64,000 bases of DNA from Shewanella sp. NFH-SH190041. GTDB taxonomy: Bacteria; Pseudomonadota; Gammaproteobacteria; Enterobacterales; Shewanellaceae. The first letter of the stretch is position 1, and each line of letters begins with the position of its first letter. The notes under the pieces are model-generated. The model was not told the DNA's origin, did not search any database, and saw nothing but the letters and a program-made list of their open reading frames with translations. The translations under genes and the position numbers were made by a program. Shown here one piece after another: positions 37,048 to 45,673 of the stretch. The stretch is from the NCBI RefSeq assembly GCF_024363255.1, contig NZ_AP026070.1, positions 310,001-374,000 of the forward strand, in the 5' to 3' direction.

Positions 37048-37782
37048 ATGCTGCCTTTGACTCCGGCTCATCTGTTGCGCCAGTTGCAGCAATGGATGGC
37101 GCTTAGTTTACCCAACCGCTGTTTGCTGTGCCATCAGCATATTGCGGGTGATGAGCAAGGGATTTGTCCTGCTTGTTTGCAGGGCTGTAGCTACCGCACG
37201 CCTGTCTGTCTTGGTTGCGGCCGGGAGATGGCGCAATTGCTGCGCTATTGTGGCCGTTGCATGCCGATGGCGCCGCTTACGGTTGTGGCGCCAGGTAGTT
37301 ATCACCAAGGGTTAGGGCACTGGGTGGCGGCGATAAAATATCAGCGTCAGTTAGCGGGTTTAAGGCCAATAACCGGTGCGCTGGTACAGCGCATTGAAAT
37401 GTTAACTGAGGTTGGGCTGATTAGTCGTCCCCAAGTGTTGTTGCCGGTACCACTCCATCCCGACAGACTTAAACAGCGGGGCTTTAATCAGGCTTATTTG
37501 ATTGCAGAGCTGTTATCGATCCGGTTGGCGATTCCGTTGGATACGACCTTACTCCAACGCTGTCGGGCCACGCAGCCCCAGGCCGGGCTTGATGGTAAAG
37601 CTCGGCGGCGTAATTTACATCAGGCATTTTGCCTTACTGGCGCTGTGCCTTGGCAACGGGTCGCCCTGGTGGACGATGTCGTGACAACCGGCACCACGGT
37701 TAAAGAGATAGCAGCATTATTGCAGCCATATGGGGTTCAGGTGCAGGTTTGGTGTCTCGCCCGGGCCGAAGCGCCGGGCTAA
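37048..37782 (+). CDS. ComF/GntX-family phosphoribosyltransferase-like protein
   Basis: A 244-residue cytoplasmic protein related to ComF of competent bacteria and GntX of E. coli. Four Cys pairs near the N-terminus (CLLC, CPAC, CLGC, CGRC between residues about 22 and 76) form zinc-ribbon sites. The C-terminal half is a type I phosphoribosyltransferase fold with the PRPP loop VALVDDVVTTGTTVKE near 208-223. It may act in DNA uptake or use of DNA as nutrient. I use the ATG at 37048, which avoids overlap with divergent bioH; the frame is open from 37003, and the ribosome-binding site is weak in either case. Confidence 0.88.
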   Translation: MLPLTPAHLLRQLQQWMALSLPNRCLLCHQHIAGDEQGICPACLQGCSYRTPVCLGCGREMAQLLRYCGRCMPMAPLTVVAPGSYHQGLGHWVAAIKYQRQLAGLRPITGALVQRIEMLTEVGLISRPQVLLPVPLHPDRLKQRGFNQAYLIAELLSIRLAIPLDTTLLQRCRATQPQAGLDGKARRRNLHQAFCLTGAVPWQRVALVDDVVTTGTTVKEIAALLQPYGVQVQVWCLARAEAPG

Positions 37783-37797
37783 CGATTACCGCCATCA

Positions 37798-40392
37798 TTA
37801 GCGCATTGCGGTCGGGATAAAATAGAGGGCATTGGCAATAATTTTTTCACTGCCGCGCCAGGTATTGCGAAATAGAAGGTTATCAGCCAAAGCGACAATT
37901 TGCCCTTTGCCATGACGTTCAACTAGCATGGCCGGGCTGCCAGTCAGCTGCTGCTGATATTCATCTGCCAGATAACCACTGGATACCAATGGATCAGCGT
38001 AATTGGCGGATGTAATAAAAGGCTGTTTGGCCGGGGTAAAACCAATTTGCCGATTTTTCATCACCGTGGGTATTGGGGCGGTCAGACCGAAATTGAGGGG
38101 ATGACTTGGGTCTGTATCCAAATTGAGGATCACACCACCAATGGCCCGTTTGGCAGCGAGGGTGGCTTGGTCTACAAAGGTCAAATTATCGGTAGCAAAC
38201 AGAGCTTGGAAGGTGGATTGACTGATTAATGGCTGCTGCAACAAATTGTGACGGCTAAGCCAGCGTAGTGCCCGTTGTTGGGCGATAACCGTCCCGCCCC
38301 GGTGGAGGAAGCGGCGAATGTTGTCAGCAGCTTTATCTGTTAATGCTGGATAATGGCCATCGGCAAGTAATAAATGGCTATAACGGCGCAAATCAAGATT
38401 ATTGAGTCGGGATGGCTCGAGTAGTGGTGTCGCAATGCCGAGCTGTTTGTCGAGAAAGTGCCATAACTGCCCAGCGGAGCTGCTATGGATACCTTTGCCC
38501 GCCAGGAGTAATGGGGTAACCGGCCGCACCGGGACGATATCACGACTGCCTAAATCCAGTCCTGTCAGGCTGGCAAAGCTAAACCCCGGGGTGGCGATAA
38601 GCTGATGCTGTTGTGCCAGTTGCAGTATTTGTTGTTGAGCTTGGAATAATGACATGCCTGACTGTTTTAGCGCGACAATCAGGCTGCCTGCCGGCCAGTG
38701 TTGTGAGCTAGGGTCGTTAGTCGATTGGGTTTCACCCCTGAGGCTGAGTGGCTGGGTGGTGAAGTTGACCGTTAACCCGACCTGGAGTAGCTGCTCTAGC
38801 AGTACTGGAGCATGGCTGTTACGCCAGTCAAACAGATAGACTACCGGCAGGGCTTGGTCACTGTCTACCTCGGTGGCAGCGCGGCTGGATACCTCAGGTT
38901 TATTGCTGGATAGTGGCGTTTGGCTGAGTTGTGAAGTTTTGAGGCGCAGTTGCGGGGTTTTCTGCAGCCCGTAGGCGGCCTGTAAATCAAAGCTTGAGAT
39001 GTCGTAAAAGGTGGCATCGGTAAATGTCTGCCTTTTATCAAACATGGCCTGTAGCAGTGCCTGTTGTGGTTGGTTTGTGGGGATAAACAGGCTATCGGTT
39101 GGAGTAAATTGGTAACCGGCTTCTTCACGGGGCTGATTGAGGTAATAAAACTGGATTTGATGTTGACGCAGCAGCTGGGCAAAACTGTCCCGTCTGGCGG
39201 GGTCATGGGGGGCGCTTAGCAAAAAACCATTGATACGTCGCCCAGCTTCAGCCTGTTTATGGCGAAAGAATTGCTGCTGATAGGCTATTAACTCGTCTTT
39301 TAGCGCGATGGCTCCTCTCAGACTGGACAGTGAAGTGGCAAATTGATTGTTTATCCCTTCAGCTAAGGTGACCAGACCATGGCGAGATTCCTGTTGTTGA
39401 CCTCTGGCGCTGGCCTGTTCAAACAGCACGCCGATGGCACCATTGATGTCCGGGTAGGTTGAGCCTTTGCCGTAAAAGAAATCATCAAATGCTTGACGGC
39501 TGAAATAAGGCTGATGCCGATTATCTAGAGCCTCACGGTGAAAATTTGCCAATTTATCGGTCAGTTGCTGATTATGCGGTGGGGTCAGTGGATGGGTGCG
39601 ACTGGGCACACCGGGTTGGAAGAAGTAACTGCTGTGACGGCCCATTTCATGAAAGTCACCAACATAATGGGGTTGCCAGCGATGAAATAGGGCGACTCGC
39701 CCACGGCTCTCGGGATGAATTAGAAACAGCCAATCACGATTCAGATCTGCCAGATAATGGTTAAATCGCCCCCTTGGCCAGCCTTGCAAATGTTCTCGGC
39801 TGGCAGGATCTGCTGATGGCACTGTGCCCCTGTGGTTATTAACCCAATTGGCAAAACGATCCAACCCATCGGGGTTTTGCGTTGGCGTAATAAGGATTAC
39901 TGCTTGTTGCAGCAGGGATTTTACCCAAGGCTCGTTACTAGCGCTTAGGTAATAGCTTAATGCGGTGGCGGCATGGGCACCGCTGGCCTCATCACCATGA
40001 ATGGAATAAGCCAGCCAGATGATTAACGGGCCGGTGATAGATTTGCCCTGCTTGATTTTGGCTCGTTCGGCCAGAATATCGGGCAGGCGCTGCTGGTTTA
40101 CCTCGGAGGTGATGACCGCAGTTAGTTGGCGACGAGCTTGGTGGCTCAGCCCGGTTTGTTCCAACGTGACTCTGGGGCTCAGGTTTGCTAATTGCTGCAG
40201 ATAGCCGTTAATTTGCCCGTGCCGCAAATGCCAAAAGCCCAGTGGGTAACCGAGAAAATCGGCTGGGGTGGGGATGACTTGTTGTGTGAGTGCTGTTGGT
40301 GGATACCAGTCTTGTGCCTTGGCGGGTAACAGATAGCATAGCGTCAGCAGGGGCAGAAACAGGCGCCATTTCAACAGTGAAAACATCAGCAT
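37798..40392 (-). CDS. Secreted M14-family zinc carboxypeptidase-like protein
   Basis: An 864-residue exported protein with a signal peptide (MLMFSLLKWRLFLPLLTLCY, cleavage near LLPAKAQ). The peptidase fold occupies roughly residues 50-390: zinc ligands in SIHGDEASG (H-x-x-E), NPDGLDRF, a downstream His in GDFHEMGRHSSY, and the catalytic Glu in IGVLFEQASARG. The remaining 450 residues hold a region with a GATase-like topology (YSHLLLADGHYPALTDKAADNIRRF) of unknown role. Convergent with comF and divergent from nfuA. The natural substrate is unknown. Confidence 0.85.
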   Translation of the reverse strand: MLMFSLLKWRLFLPLLTLCYLLPAKAQDWYPPTALTQQVIPTPADFLGYPLGFWHLRHGQINGYLQQLANLSPRVTLEQTGLSHQARRQLTAVITSEVNQQRLPDILAERAKIKQGKSITGPLIIWLAYSIHGDEASGAHAATALSYYLSASNEPWVKSLLQQAVILITPTQNPDGLDRFANWVNNHRGTVPSADPASREHLQGWPRGRFNHYLADLNRDWLFLIHPESRGRVALFHRWQPHYVGDFHEMGRHSSYFFQPGVPSRTHPLTPPHNQQLTDKLANFHREALDNRHQPYFSRQAFDDFFYGKGSTYPDINGAIGVLFEQASARGQQQESRHGLVTLAEGINNQFATSLSSLRGAIALKDELIAYQQQFFRHKQAEAGRRINGFLLSAPHDPARRDSFAQLLRQHQIQFYYLNQPREEAGYQFTPTDSLFIPTNQPQQALLQAMFDKRQTFTDATFYDISSFDLQAAYGLQKTPQLRLKTSQLSQTPLSSNKPEVSSRAATEVDSDQALPVVYLFDWRNSHAPVLLEQLLQVGLTVNFTTQPLSLRGETQSTNDPSSQHWPAGSLIVALKQSGMSLFQAQQQILQLAQQHQLIATPGFSFASLTGLDLGSRDIVPVRPVTPLLLAGKGIHSSSAGQLWHFLDKQLGIATPLLEPSRLNNLDLRRYSHLLLADGHYPALTDKAADNIRRFLHRGGTVIAQQRALRWLSRHNLLQQPLISQSTFQALFATDNLTFVDQATLAAKRAIGGVILNLDTDPSHPLNFGLTAPIPTVMKNRQIGFTPAKQPFITSANYADPLVSSGYLADEYQQQLTGSPAMLVERHGKGQIVALADNLLFRNTWRGSEKIIANALYFIPTAMR

Positions 40393-40611
40393 GGAAAATC
40401 CCAGTTACGATTGTTTTTTCTGTAAATTAGCAGGCCACAGAAGTAAAAGTCATTAAATTGTTAAAAATAAATCAATATTTTAACTTTGTTGGCAAAGGTT
40501 AAAAAAAGGTCAGAAGCTTGTTTTTGGGACTACACACAGAAGGTGTGCCGGAGTATGATACGGTCAATTCTTACCAAAACACTCAGGTTTACCCTGACGG
40601 AGCAGGTTGTC

Positions 40612-41190
40612 ATGATTACCATTTCCGATGCAGCTCAGGCCCATTTCGTTAAATTGCTGGCGGATCAGCCTGAAGGCACCAATATTCGTGTGTTTGTTAT
40701 CAGCCCCGGCACGCCTCAGGCCGAGTGTGGGGTGTCTTATTGTCCACCTGATGCGGTGGAAGATGATGATATTGAACTGGAATTCAATGGCTTTAATGCC
40801 ATGGTTGATGAGAAAAGCGCGCCTTTCCTAGAAGATGCCAATATTGATTTTGTCACCGATCAGCTGGGTTCCCAGTTAACACTGAAGGCGCCAAATGCCA
40901 AGATGCGCAAAGTGGATGATGATGCACCATTGCGTGATCGTGTGGAGTATATGATCCAGTCTGAAATCAACCCTCAGCTGGCTGCACACGGCGGTCATAT
41001 TATGCTGGTGGAAATTACCGATGATGCCATTGCCGTACTGCAATTTGGTGGCGGCTGTAACGGTTGCTCCATGGTGGATGTGACCCTGAAAGATGGTATT
41101 GAAACCCAGATGCTGGAGCGTTTTGGTGGTGAGCTGAAAGGGGTGCGTGATATTACTGATCACCAGCCAGGCGATCACTCTTACCAGTAA
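40612..41190 (+). CDS. nfuA: Fe-S biogenesis protein NfuA
   Basis: Carrier that delivers [4Fe-4S] clusters to client enzymes, especially under oxidative stress or iron limitation. The 192 residues comprise a degenerate A-type N-terminal domain ([18 protein letters not shown]; lacks cluster cysteines) and a C-terminal Nfu domain with [19 protein letters not shown], the C-x-x-C pair binding the cluster. I place the start at the ATG at 40612 because GGAGCAGG precedes it by five bases and the length then equals E. coli NfuA; the frame is open back to 40486. A strong terminator follows. Confidence 0.95.
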   Translation: MITISDAAQAHFVKLLADQPEGTNIRVFVISPGTPQAECGVSYCPPDAVEDDDIELEFNGFNAMVDEKSAPFLEDANIDFVTDQLGSQLTLKAPNAKMRKVDDDAPLRDRVEYMIQSEINPQLAAHGGHIMLVEITDDAIAVLQFGGGCNGCSMVDVTLKDGIETQMLERFGGELKGVRDITDHQPGDHSYQ

Positions 41191-41217
41191 GCCGTTATCC
41201 GCTAGTGTTTTTACTGC

Positions 41218-41248
41218 AATCCCCTATCAGTGTATAGGGGATTTTTTT
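41218..41248 (+). terminator. Rho-independent terminator of nfuA
   Basis: AATCCCCTAT and ATAGGGGATT form a ten-bp stem around a six-base loop, followed by five further T residues, 27 bp after the nfuA stop. Confidence 0.88.
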
Positions 41249-41276
41249 ACCTATTGCGATAGCGAATCGCGACAAA

Positions 41277-41303
41277 AAACTTGAAAGGTCTACAGCGCCC
41301 TAG
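41277..41303. mobile_element. Solo end of the MITE family
   Basis: AAACTTGAAAGGTCTACAG followed by CGCCCTAG matches the right end of MITE copy 1 (4184-4210) except for three or four bases, including the CTAG boundary. No other part of the element is present, so this is a decayed remnant between the nfuA terminator and dinF. Confidence 0.55.
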
Positions 41304-41336
41304 CGCCGTGAATATCTCGTGGTAGACATCTTTTCA

Positions 41337-42680
41337 CTATCTCTCTTGTAAGGCGCGGCTAAGGCGAAAGCGGTAATGCAGCCCTAAAGTCAGGCTGCGA
41401 GCCAGCATAAAGGCGGCCATAGCAGCCCATAGTGCTGTGTTACCTTGTTCACGCAGTAGCCACCAAGTCGGAAAGAAAATCACAAAAGTACAGAACATCA
41501 TACTGTTGCGCATAATTCGTCCCTGAGCGGTGCCAATATACACGCCATCAAATAGGTAGGAGCCAAAAGCCAGTAGCGGCATGGCGATAAGCCAAGGCAG
41601 GTATTGCTCCGCGGTGTCCCGTACGCTGGCAATATCTGTCAGTAAACTGATAATGCCATTACCAAACAGAGCAAACACCAGCATAAACAGCAGGGCAGTG
41701 ATGGCTGACCACTGAAATGCCAATGCTACCGCATCGCGCAAGGCGTGACGGTTATTTTGTCCCCAACTCCGCCCTGTTTCGGCTTCAGCATAATAGGCGA
41801 TGCCATCCAGCGCGTAGGAAATGAGCAGCAAAAGATTGAGCAGTACGGCATTGGCGGCGACTGTGATATCTCCCAGTGCCGCGCCATGAAACGTCATAAA
41901 GGCAAACGCAGCCTGCAAACAAAGGCTACGCAGAAAAATATCACTGTTTAGCCGCAGCAATTGCTGATAGCCGGCCACAGTGAGTTGCTGTAATTGATGC
42001 CATAGCTGAAAGTTACCTTGTAGCTGTAACTGGCGTTTGACCATGATAAGTGCCACAGTCATGGCGGTGATCTCCGCGCAGACTGAGGCTAACGCGGCGC
42101 CTTTTACTCCCCAACCAAGATAAATAACAAACAGCAAATCCAGTAAGATATTGACACTGTTGGCGGCGATTAGCTGCCACATGGCTGCTTTGGGCTGATG
42201 CCGGCCGAGCAGATATCCCAGCAGTACAAGATTCATCAGGGCAAAAGGCGTGGCCCAAATCCGCACGGCAAAATACTCGCGGCAGTAACGCATAATATCG
42301 CCGCTGGCGTCGGTCATTGACAGGGCTAGATTCAGAATTGGCTGCTGCAATAGCAATATTATTGCGCTTAACATCAGGGTTAGGCTGGCACCTTGCAGCA
42401 GTAATTGAAATTGACGCTGATCGTCTCCGCTGCCCCATGCTTGGGCGACCAAGCCGGTGGTTGCCATACGCAAAAAGCCTAACAGCCAGAATATTAAAGT
42501 GATAATCGTTGACCCGACCGCAACTCCGCCTAAATAATACGGGTCGCTTAAATGGCCGATCACGGCTGTATCGACCAAGCCCAGCAAGGGCACAGTCACA
42601 TTGGATAAAATCATTGGCAGTGCCAGCGCCAGCAAATGGCGGTTTTTCTGGGCGTCAAATATTAAGGCTGTTCTGGTCAT
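41337..42680 (-). CDS. dinF: MATE-family efflux transporter, DinF subfamily
   Basis: A 447-residue membrane exporter with twelve predicted helices. ALPMILSNVTVPLLGLVDTAVIGHL near residues 19-43 and the GFLRMATTGLVAQAWG block near 68-83 are typical of DinF-like MATE proteins, which export toxic organics using ion gradients. E. coli dinF lies in the lexA operon; here it is 19 kb from lexA and I find no LexA box at its start. It is divergent from the polysaccharide deacetylase with 17 bp between start codons. Confidence 0.88.
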   Translation of the reverse strand: MTRTALIFDAQKNRHLLALALPMILSNVTVPLLGLVDTAVIGHLSDPYYLGGVAVGSTIITLIFWLLGFLRMATTGLVAQAWGSGDDQRQFQLLLQGASLTLMLSAIILLLQQPILNLALSMTDASGDIMRYCREYFAVRIWATPFALMNLVLLGYLLGRHQPKAAMWQLIAANSVNILLDLLFVIYLGWGVKGAALASVCAEITAMTVALIMVKRQLQLQGNFQLWHQLQQLTVAGYQQLLRLNSDIFLRSLCLQAAFAFMTFHGAALGDITVAANAVLLNLLLLISYALDGIAYYAEAETGRSWGQNNRHALRDAVALAFQWSAITALLFMLVFALFGNGIISLLTDIASVRDTAEQYLPWLIAMPLLAFGSYLFDGVYIGTAQGRIMRNSMMFCTFVIFFPTWWLLREQGNTALWAAMAAFMLARSLTLGLHYRFRLSRALQER

Positions 42681-42697
42681 CTTTTTCTGAGGTTTAT

Positions 42698-43774
42698 ATG
42701 TTAAGAGTGTTGTTGGCGCTCATGGCTTTGCCTGTGTTCAGCGTCTGGGCGGCTAATGCCCCCGCTAAGCTACCCACTAATGGCGCAGTGATTCTGCAGT
42801 ATCATCATGTATCTGATAAAACCCCGGCTGTGACTAGTGTGACACCGGCGCAGTTTCGGGAGCAGATGGCATATCTGGCCGATAACCATTTCAATGTGGT
42901 GCCTTTGTCTGAAGTGGTTAAGGCGATAGAGGAGCAGCGAGCGCTGCCAGCCAAAACCGTTGCTATCACTTTTGATGATGGTTATCGCAGTATTGGTCGC
43001 GCAGCCAGCCCTATTTTAAAAGAGTATGGCTTTCCCTACACCCTGTTTGTTGCCGTCGAGCCTATCGATAAACATTACCACGATATGATGAGCTGGGCGC
43101 AGCTGCGTGAGTTAGTGGCTCAGGGGGCGGAAATTGCTAACCACAGTTGGGCCCATGAGCATCTTAACCGCCGGTTAGCTGGGGAAACTGAGCAGCAGTG
43201 GTTGGCCAGAGTCGAGAACAATATTCTCAAAGCAGAGCAGCGCATCAGTGATGAAACTGGGCAGAACTGGAAAATGTTGGCGTATCCTTACGGTGAGTAC
43301 AACAGTCAACTGCAAGCAATGTTGAAACAGCATGGTTTTATTGCTTTTGGTCAGCAGTCTGGGGCCGCTGGGGTGTATTCTGATCTGACAGCCTTGCCGC
43401 GTTTCCCTGTGGCTGGGCCTTATGCAGATCTAAAAACCCTGAAAGTGAAGATGCATAGCCTGAATATGCCAGTGCTTAAGCAAAATACCAGTAACCCAGA
43501 ATTGAGCCAGGGCCACTGGCGGCCTGAGTTGCGGGTGACATTGGATATGTCTGATATTAATCCGAAGCAGTTAATGTGTTTTGTTCAGGGGCAGGGGGCG
43601 AAAAAGCCAACTTGGTTGTCGGCCAATGAGTTTAGCATTCAGGCTGATCGCGATTTGCCATCGGGGCGAACCCGATATAATTGTACCGCCCCAAGTAAGA
43701 GCCGTGGCCAGTATTATTGGTTCTCACAGCCTTGGCTGCGGCCGAATGATAACGGCCAGTGGTTAAGGGAATAA
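42698..43774 (+). CDS. Exported polysaccharide deacetylase (NodB homology)
   Basis: Predicted to remove N-acetyl or O-acetyl groups from an extracytoplasmic glycan. The start chosen at 42698 gives 358 residues with a proper signal peptide (MLRVLLALMALPVFSVWA) and a GAGG-like ribosome-binding site; an upstream frame of 63 codons antisense to dinF is discounted. NodB motifs: VAITFDDGYRSIGR (metal and catalytic Asp pair, near 91-104), NHSWAHEHL (metal His pair) and LAYPYGEYN. The C-terminal 100 residues form an extra domain of unknown role. It could act on the surface polymer or on environmental chitin-like glycans. Confidence 0.88.
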   Translation: MLRVLLALMALPVFSVWAANAPAKLPTNGAVILQYHHVSDKTPAVTSVTPAQFREQMAYLADNHFNVVPLSEVVKAIEEQRALPAKTVAITFDDGYRSIGRAASPILKEYGFPYTLFVAVEPIDKHYHDMMSWAQLRELVAQGAEIANHSWAHEHLNRRLAGETEQQWLARVENNILKAEQRISDETGQNWKMLAYPYGEYNSQLQAMLKQHGFIAFGQQSGAAGVYSDLTALPRFPVAGPYADLKTLKVKMHSLNMPVLKQNTSNPELSQGHWRPELRVTLDMSDINPKQLMCFVQGQGAKKPTWLSANEFSIQADRDLPSGRTRYNCTAPSKSRGQYYWFSQPWLRPNDNGQWLRE

Positions 43775-43785
43775 TCCTTGGTTGA

Positions 43786-44820
43786 TTAATCAATTTTCAA
43801 CAGTTGCAGCAGCCGTGGGGCAATTCGGCCCAACGGTTGTTGCTCCTGACTGGCGCCGACATCTACGGCGGCGCCAGGCATTCCCCAGACCACAGAGGTC
43901 GCTTCATCTTGTACTAAGGTATGCGCACCCTGATTTCTCAGATTTAACATGGCTTCTGCGCCATCTTTTCCCATGCCGGTCAGCATCACCCCAATCGTGG
44001 TTTTAGCCGCTTCTTTAGCGATGGAATTAAACAGTACTTCGACTGAAGGCTTGTGCCGATTAACCGGCTCAGTGTCTTCCAGCCGGGTGTAGAGATGAGC
44101 ACCTTGCCGGCGGACAGTAAGGTGCTTATCGCCAGGTGCAACATATACATGGCCGGGTTTGAGTTGTTCATTGCCCTTAGCTTCATGCACCGTCATTGCT
44201 GACTTACCATCCAGACGTCGGGCAAAGGAAGCGCTAAAAGCTGCGGGAATATGCTGGGCAATGACGATGGGGGGAAAATTATCCGGTAATTGGGCGATGA
44301 TTTGCGCTATAGCTTCAGTGCCTCCTGTGCTTGCACCTATCGCAATCAGGCGGCTTTTCAGCTTGTGTTTTTCGCCCGTGGTTGAGGCCGCAGGCTGAGG
44401 CGGAATGATGCTGGACGGACGCACATTACAGCGGGCGGCTAGGCGAATTTTAGCAATTAAATCGTCTTGATAGGCCAGTAACTTATTACTGAGATCGGAT
44501 TTGGGTTTCGCAATGTAATCAATGGCTCCCAGACTGAGGGCTTCCAGTGTCACTGCTGCGCCTTTTTCTGTCAGGGTGGAAATCATAATGACCGGCATAG
44601 GGCGCAGTTTCATCAAATTGCGCAAGAAAGAAATACCGTCCATTTTGGGCATTTCCACATCTAATGTCAGTACATCCGGGTTGAGTGATTTTATCATTTC
44701 CCGAGCCTGATAAGGGTCTTCGGCACTACCAACCACTTTAATATCAGGTGCCTGTGACAGCATATGACTCAACAGCTGTCGGACTAGGGCTGAATCATCT
44801 ACCACCAATACTTTTATCAT
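43786..44820 (-). CDS. cheB: Chemotaxis protein-glutamate methylesterase CheB
   Basis: Removes methyl groups from receptor glutamates to reset sensitivity. N-terminal receiver with VVDDSALVRQLL, phosphorylated Asp in DVLTLDVEMPKMDG (near 57), then a linker and the methylesterase domain with catalytic Ser in IGASTGGTEA (near 167), His in IAQHIPAAFS and Asp in GVMLTGMGKDGAEAM. Last gene of the chemosensory operon, 26 bp after cheR, so there is no cheD between them. Confidence 0.95.
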   Translation of the reverse strand: MIKVLVVDDSALVRQLLSHMLSQAPDIKVVGSAEDPYQAREMIKSLNPDVLTLDVEMPKMDGISFLRNLMKLRPMPVIMISTLTEKGAAVTLEALSLGAIDYIAKPKSDLSNKLLAYQDDLIAKIRLAARCNVRPSSIIPPQPAASTTGEKHKLKSRLIAIGASTGGTEAIAQIIAQLPDNFPPIVIAQHIPAAFSASFARRLDGKSAMTVHEAKGNEQLKPGHVYVAPGDKHLTVRRQGAHLYTRLEDTEPVNRHKPSVEVLFNSIAKEAAKTTIGVMLTGMGKDGAEAMLNLRNQGAHTLVQDEATSVVWGMPGAAVDVGASQEQQPLGRIAPRLLQLLKID

Positions 44821-44846
44821 ATTCCTTTCCTGTTATGTGACCGGCA

Positions 44847-45632
44847 TTATACGGGCCGGTATATGGTCTGGCCGATCAGCTCAAAGTCTTGGGATATTTG
44901 ATGCAGGGTTTCAGAGTGACCGATAAACAGCAGCCCATCATCACTGAGCATTTGTCTGAAGCGGCTGATAATTTTCTGCTTGGTTGGGTTATCAAAGTAG
45001 ATCAGTACATTACGGCAAAAAATCACATCAAAAGGGCCCTGCATCGGCCAGTCACCAAGTAGATTAAGGTGTTTGAAATGGACCAACTGCTGCAGTTTGG
45101 GTTTGATTTTCAGGTGCGTGTCGGAGCGTTGCAGGTATTTTTCCCGATGGCGGCTGGGGATACTCTCCATCACCTCCAAGGGATAAATGCCCTGCTGTGC
45201 CCGCTGCAGCACATTGGTATCCAAATCAGTTGCCAGTATTTTTAAATCCCATTCGGCCCCCTGAAAAGGCTGAGCTAAAGTCATGGCGATACTGTACGCC
45301 TCTTCTCCGGTTGAGCAGGCTGATGACCAGATCCTGAGCCGTTTATGGCGTCGTTGCTGCCATGTCGGGGTTAATTCTTGTTCCAGATAGTCAAAGTGGT
45401 GGGACTCACGAAAAAATGAGGTCAAATTTGTTGTCAGTGCATTGGTGAACTGGCCGATCTCGTCGGGATACTCCAGCAGATACTGACAATACTGGCGAAA
45501 ATTATTTAACTGTAGTGCCCGTACTCGCCGACATAGTCGGGAGTACACCATATGCTGTTTGCGATCCGGCAGTACAATCCCTGTCTGCCGGTAGGCGAGC
45601 TCCCGGATAAACCGGAAGTCCGCCTCTGTCAT
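44847..45632 (-). CDS. cheR: Chemotaxis protein methyltransferase CheR
   Basis: Methylates receptor glutamates using SAM. N-terminal helical domain (FRFIRELAYRQTGIVLPDRKQHMVYSRLCRRVRAL) and Rossmann domain with IWSSACSTGEEAYSIAM (SAM loop) and DVIFCRNVLIYFD. I prefer the ATG at 45632 (261 residues, AAGGA seven bases upstream); a TTG at 45662 with AGGAG is an alternative. The receptor encoded immediately upstream ends in a CheR-docking pentapeptide. Confidence 0.94.
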   Translation of the reverse strand: MTEADFRFIRELAYRQTGIVLPDRKQHMVYSRLCRRVRALQLNNFRQYCQYLLEYPDEIGQFTNALTTNLTSFFRESHHFDYLEQELTPTWQQRRHKRLRIWSSACSTGEEAYSIAMTLAQPFQGAEWDLKILATDLDTNVLQRAQQGIYPLEVMESIPSRHREKYLQRSDTHLKIKPKLQQLVHFKHLNLLGDWPMQGPFDVIFCRNVLIYFDNPTKQKIISRFRQMLSDDGLLFIGHSETLHQISQDFELIGQTIYRPV

Positions 45633-45673
45633 CAGAAATTCCTTTTCTTCTCTGAGCTCCAATGGAAATACTC

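Noticed and set aside
42509..42697. N-terminal extension of the polysaccharide deacetylase
   Set aside because: Antisense to dinF, and the internal ATG at 42698 begins a clear signal peptide with a ribosome-binding site.
42640..42697. LexA box upstream of dinF
   Set aside because: CTGTTCTGG is present but no ACAG lies at the required distance.
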